Origin: CAZKUN01 sp964555935
GTDB lineage: Bacteria; Armatimonadota; Zipacnadia; Zipacnadales; VGFC01
NCBI GenBank assembly: GCA_964555935.1
Contig: CAZKUN010000178.1
Location: 1 to 19,320, forward strand
Direction: 5' to 3'
DNA: 19,320 nt
Of the stretch, positions 16,093 to 19,320 are shown in pieces. The notes under the pieces are model-generated. The model was given only the letters and a program-made list of their open reading frames with translations, was not told the DNA's origin and ran no database searches. Positions within the stretch are counted from its first letter, which is position 1; each line of letters starts with the position of its first letter. Made by a program: the position numbers and the translations under genes.

Positions 16093-16911
16093 CCGACCAT
16101 CCCAATGTTGCCAGCTTCAGATCCTTCGTCAACGAGTGGCTACCCACTCGACTGCGGGCGCTCGCGGATGTCATCGAGTATTCAGTCGACGATTCGGCGG
16201 TCGACAGCATCTCGATCCACATGAAGCTCGCCGACCGCAACGGTGGCGTGTCCGTTACGTACTCCGACATCCCGGCGCCTCGCGCCGATGGCACGTTCCT
16301 CATCGGCACGACCGAGCGCGCCGTGACCGCCGCGGCGGACAGAGCCGACCTGGCGAACGCCGAGATAAGGTGCGTCGGCGAGCAGATTCGGGACGAGATC
16401 GAGCCCCGTCTGGTTGCGCCGCCGGACCTGCCGGAGTACACGGCCGAACTGCTCCAGGCCTGGCTACCGATTGATCGCTGGGTCAGCGATTTCCTGATCC
16501 ACTCGCCCACCAGCCAACCCATCGACAGCTGCAACTGGCTCTCCCGCCAGACCCACCTCCGACGGCTGCGGATGCCCGATGACGACGCCGGATTCCATCG
16601 CTCTCAGATCGGACGCGCCTGCCCGATCGAGACTCCCGAGGGCCCGAATTGCGGGAAGATCCTGTTCCTCGCCGCCGGCGCGGAGATCCGCGACGGCAAG
16701 ATCGTGGTCATCGACGACTCGCCTCAGGCTGCTCTCGGATTGAGTGCCAGCATGGTGCCGCTGCTCGAGCACAACGACGTTCCCCGCCAGCTCATGGGCT
16801 GCAACATGATGCGCCAGTGGCTCACTCTGGGTGACCGCGAGCCCGCGCCCGTGGTGACGGTGGCCGAGCGAGAGGGCTCCAGCATGATGCGCGAGTGGCT
16901 CGATCTGGGCG
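16089..16911 (+). CDS. Compact fused RNA polymerase, RpoB-like N-terminal part (interrupted by assembly gap)
   Basis: 274 codons are readable before the N-run. The start ATG overlaps the sigma stop by 4 bases. Motifs follow the order of bacterial RpoB: GTFLIGTTER (68-77, protrusion; E. coli GTFVINGTER); IRCVGEQI (93-100; E. coli IRSVGEM); TSQPID...SRQTHLRRL (141-160, rifampicin region; E. coli SSQLSQFMD...ITHKRRL); GRACPIETPEGPN (175-187; E. coli GRVCPIETPEGPN); and SMVPLLEHNDVPRQLMG (221-237; E. coli SLIPFLEHDDANRALMG). In E. coli about 300 residues (the beta lobe) lie between the first two motifs; here there are about 15, so the lobe is missing. His and Arg of THLRR are kept, but the position matching E. 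coli Ser531 is Arg. The 3' end is a 26-codon repeat running into the gap. Reading through the ten N continues in the wrong frame, so the apparent stop beyond it is an artefact. Confidence 0.9.
16803..16911 (+). repeat. In-frame 26-codon (78-base) tandem repeat at the gap edge
   Basis: Unit 1 (16803-16880) encodes NMMRQWLTLGDREPAPVVT and seven more residues. Unit 2 starts at 16881 as SMMREWLDLG and is cut by the gap. The right side of the gap carries the matching remainder: LGEREAALVQTG at 16957-16992. So the polymerase carries two tandem units, or the assembler joined two variants of one unit. Confidence 0.6.
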
Positions 16912-16921
16912 NNNNNNNNNN
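16912..16921. other. Assembly gap (ten N) inside the polymerase gene
   Basis: Ten N form a placeholder; real length unknown. For the two halves to form one frame the missing length must be a multiple of 3, and 10 is not. The left side ends in ATCTGGGCG (16903-16911) and the same nine bases occur at 16955-16963 on the right, in the same codon phase. The 33 bases between gap and that word (16922-16954) are only about 36% GC, unlike the surroundings, and may be a contig-end artefact. Confidence 0.95.
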
Positions 16922-19251
16922 TACCTGGTCTTCTTGTTCAGGTTGAAGATTATTATCTGGGCGAGCGCGAGGCCGCTCTCGTGCAAACGGGCAACGAGCC
17001 GGAGAGCGGCGAGGCGTGGTACGGCCGGAACCTGCTGACGGGCTACATCTTCTGGAAGAACATAAACTACGAAGACGGCATCGTGGTCAGCGAATCGGCC
17101 GCGGCGAAGCTCGCATCGCCCGATCCACTCGACATCGGCGACAAGCTCTCGAATCGGCACGGCACGAAAGGTACTATCGGGGCCATCTTACCGGATGACG
17201 AGATGCCCCGGATGCCCGATGGCACGCCGGTCGATCTGATCTTCGACATGTCGGGCTTGCACACGCGCAACAACTTCGGGCAGATCCGCGAGGCGGTGCT
17301 CGGGAACATCGCCCACGCCAGGCGGCAGCCGATCATCTGCCCGCCGTTTGGCTCGCCGAGCGCTGATGAGATCCGCGAGATGTTGCGCGAAGTCGGTCTG
17401 CCGGAATCGGGGCAGCAGCAGCTCGCCGATGGCGACCGGCCCCTCGACATGCCATCCACCGTCGGCTATGTCTACTGGGGCAAGACGTTCCACCGCGCGG
17501 CCGACAAGCTTGGGGCCTGGGCGGCCGATCCCGTCCTCGTTTCTCGGCGTCAGCGCCAAGGCGAGATGGAGAACTGGGCGCTGAGGAGTTGCGGGGCGTT
17601 CGAGAATATCCTTGAGAACATCAACACGCGCTCGATGGACCGCGCGGGCATCGGCCGGCTCGTCGACGAGGTGGTTGGGGGGCCCGTCCGGCAGAGCCCC
17701 GCGCCGTCGGCGCTCTTCCAGAAGCTCCAGCAGCGCATCCGCACGGCGGGGATTCTAGCATCATTCGACGGCCACGAGGTCTCTTTCAGCCTTGCGAAGC
17801 CCAGCCCTGAAGACGCGCCGCTCAGCCTGCCCGTGCCCCACCCATGGTGCGCGGAAATCGAACTGACCCACGTTGGCCCTCCGGGAGGCAAGGCCGCGCC
17901 GTACGATCGGTTCATCGAGGCCAACGCGCGCGCCGCACGATCCATCAATGGCTCCGCTCCCGACGCGATCCGCGATTCCGCCCGCGCCGAACTCTCTGAC
18001 GAGTTGCGCAGGTTGCTCAATGCCCTCGACGTCCGCGATGACATGCGCCTGGGGAATCGCGTCATGTTCAGCACGCGGAGCGTCCTCGCGACGGGCTACG
18101 ATCTCGAACTCGGGGAGGTGGGGCTTCCTGAGCCCATGGCATGGTCGATATTCTCGCCCCTCGTCGCGCGGGAGATCGGCAACGAGATGGCCCGCGAGCG
18201 AAGTCCCGAGGCTATGCGGGCCTTACGCCAAGTGATGGCAGACAACGTCGTGCTCGTGAACCGCGCTCCGACTCTCACGCCGACCAACATCACCGCATTC
18301 ACGCCTGTCCTGCGCGATGGACCGGCGATTCGACTTCACCCTCTCTGCTGCCGGCTGTTCAACGCTGACTACGATGGTGACCAGGTCGCCGTGCTGTTGC
18401 CCATCACGCGAGAAGCGCAGGCGGAGGCCCGGGAGAAGCTCACGCTTGAGGGGCACATCAGACTCGATCCCGGCGCCATGATCAGCCACATGACGCCGTG
18501 CATGACGCACCTCTACGGCCTTGCCTGGGCTGCCCGATCCGGCGAATGTCGCGCCGACCTCGTCGCGGCATGGCCTGAGAGCCTCCCCGGGCCGCCGCAA
18601 GACCTTACGCGCGCGTGGCTGATGAACGCGCTCTCAAGCCTCACTGAAGATCCGATCGCGTTTCTGGATGCCCTCCAGCAACTCATGCACCTTGGCGTCC
18701 GGTTCGCCACCCAGTCCGGCGCGTCGCTCCATCCGTTTGTCGGCGAGGGACTGAGCCTGCCCGCTCAGCCCCAACACGAATGGCCCGGCGCGTGGCATGC
18801 CTATTGCGATTCGGTGGATGCGGCCATCTCGGCGCAGACGGATCTCGACAGCCCTGACCTGGGGCCTCAGATGACGCTCATTGCGAGTGGCGCCCGCGGC
18901 AACATGCACCAACTCCGCCAGCTCGTCGGACCGCGCGGGCCGTTGGGTGGCTCCCCGTGGTCCGGCCCGATCATCCGGAAGGGCTTCAGGGACGGCGTCC
19001 CGCCAGCGGAGTACTTCGAGAGCATCCGCACGTCGCGTGGGGCGCTCCAATCGCTCAATACGAGCATGGCTGTTTGGGGTCGCGATCTGAAGGGGAACAT
19101 GCTGCCGACGAGCGATACGGTCCTGGCACTCGCCATCCGGGCGCGGCGTCCGGGCGAGGTGTTGGCCAAGGCGGCGGTCGATGGCGAGAGCGACCCGCTG
19201 ACCGACCCGTACGTGCGGCTGTGGATGGGGTTGAAGCCGGAGGACGGCTAG
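16922..19251 (+). CDS. Compact fused RNA polymerase, RpoB C-terminal plus RpoC-like part (continues from before the gap)
   Basis: The frame is open from the gap to TAG at 19249-19251; a GTG at 16981 is internal. RpoB-like motifs come first: NYEDGIVVSES (17065-17097), GDKLSNRHGTKG (17137-17172) with both active-site lysines (E. coli Lys1065 and Lys1073), GTPVDLIF, and GEMENWALRSCGA (17560-17598; E. coli GEMEVWALEAYGA). After a short linker the RpoC-like part begins: clamp helices that bind sigma (about 17902-18027, YDRFIEANARAARSI), GNRVMFSTRSVLATG (18052-18096; E. coli GKRVDYSGRSVITVG), VLVNRAPTL, NADYDGDQVAV with three metal-binding Asp (18361-18393), SGARGNMHQLRQLVGPRG (18886-18939, F-loop) and a divergent bridge helix from FRDGVPPAEYF (18985 on). 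It stops about 50 residues later. Missing: beta flap, zinc-binding N-terminus, rudder, trigger loop, jaw. A genuine DNA-dependent polymerase core is likely; whether it acts alone is open. Confidence 0.9.
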
Positions 19252-19320
19252 CCGCCGACAACGTCGCGGGCCGGATGGGGGCCCCGAACGTCCCCCAATC
19301 GGCCCCTCCGACGGCGAACA
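19252..19320. other. Sequence after the polymerase stop
   Basis: These 69 bases contain no recognisable domain. A frame from an ATG at 19275 stays open to the window edge for 15 codons, but its GC-rich, low-complexity start (MGAPNVPQSAPP) and lack of a ribosome site give no support. GGGGCC and GGCCCC near 19279-19307 could pair as a weak hairpin. The next gene, which might carry the missing trigger-loop half, is out of view. Confidence 0.3.

Noticed and set aside
16912..16946. Apparent end of the polymerase N-terminal half shortly after the gap
   Set aside because: The frame past the ten N is arbitrary; the homologous sequence continues in another frame on the right side.
16089..19251. Possibility that the polymerase is a decayed rpoB/rpoC pseudogene
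   Set aside because: Apart from the gap the frame is uninterrupted for about 1,000 codons, the active-site Lys and Asp residues of both barrels are kept, and the deletions fall neatly at lobe, flap and rudder. This is a streamlined enzyme rather than random decay, though loss of a C-terminal half cannot be excluded.
16089..19251. Single-subunit T7-type RNA polymerase or RNA-dependent RNA polymerase
   Set aside because: Motifs are of the two-barrel multisubunit type (GDK...GTKG, NADYDGDQ) with both RpoB and RpoC markers; no palm-domain motifs are present.
1..19320. tRNA, rRNA, CRISPR, insertion sequence or prophage signatures
   Set aside because: No cloverleaf, rRNA-like block, spaced direct repeats, transposase or phage structural protein was seen on either strand.

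Overview
The window is a GC-rich bacterial scaffold of about 19.3 kb with one internal run of ten N. The gene set includes a sulfatase, a GH99/WbsX-like secreted protein, a DUF4091 lipoprotein, a right-handed beta-helix protein and an acetyl-xylan-esterase-like hydrolase. With lipobox-type lipoproteins and dispersed palindromes, this suggests an uncultured polysaccharide-degrading lineage such as Armatimonadota, Planctomycetota or Hydrogenedentota. That placement is inference: no rRNA or taxonomic marker is present. I see no tRNA, rRNA, CRISPR array, transposase or phage structural gene.

Region 1 (1-3542): the 3' end of a sulfatase gene converges on a two-gene minus-strand unit, a small membrane-anchored BamE/SmpA-like protein followed by a large secreted GH99/WbsX-like multidomain protein. 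Region 2 (3683-8245): a co-directional plus-strand cluster encodes an amidohydrolase, a glycine-zipper membrane peptide, a secreted beta-helix protein, an M42 metallo-aminopeptidase and a DmpA-type self-processing aminopeptidase. It ends at a palindrome that also carries the stop codon of the converging DUF4091 gene. Region 3 (8265-12253): the DUF4091 lipoprotein gene and an exported alpha/beta hydrolase gene are divergent across a 167-base region. Region 4 (12413-15437): a secreted VWA-domain protein and a PPC-like lipoprotein, separated by two perfect hairpins. Regions 1-3 look like glycan and peptide scavenging.

Region 5 (15526-19251) is the exceptional part. An ECF-type sigma factor gene overlaps by 4 bases (ATGA) a gene for a highly compact, single-chain, multisubunit-type RNA polymerase: RpoB-like motifs run directly into RpoC-like motifs. 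The two beta active-site lysines (GDK and GTKG) and the beta' metal site (NADYDGDQ) are intact. The beta lobe, the beta flap, the beta' zinc-binding N-terminus and rudder, and everything after the bridge helix (trigger loop, jaw, C-terminal clamp) are absent from this polypeptide. The sigma-binding clamp helices of beta' are still recognisable. The assembly gap lies inside this gene at a 26-codon repeat; a 9-base shared word suggests how the two sides join, giving about 1,036 residues against about 2,750 for E. coli beta plus beta'. A dedicated sigma plus fused mini-polymerase is the best candidate here for an undescribed system. Whether a downstream gene supplies the trigger-loop half cannot be seen, because the window ends 69 bases after the stop.
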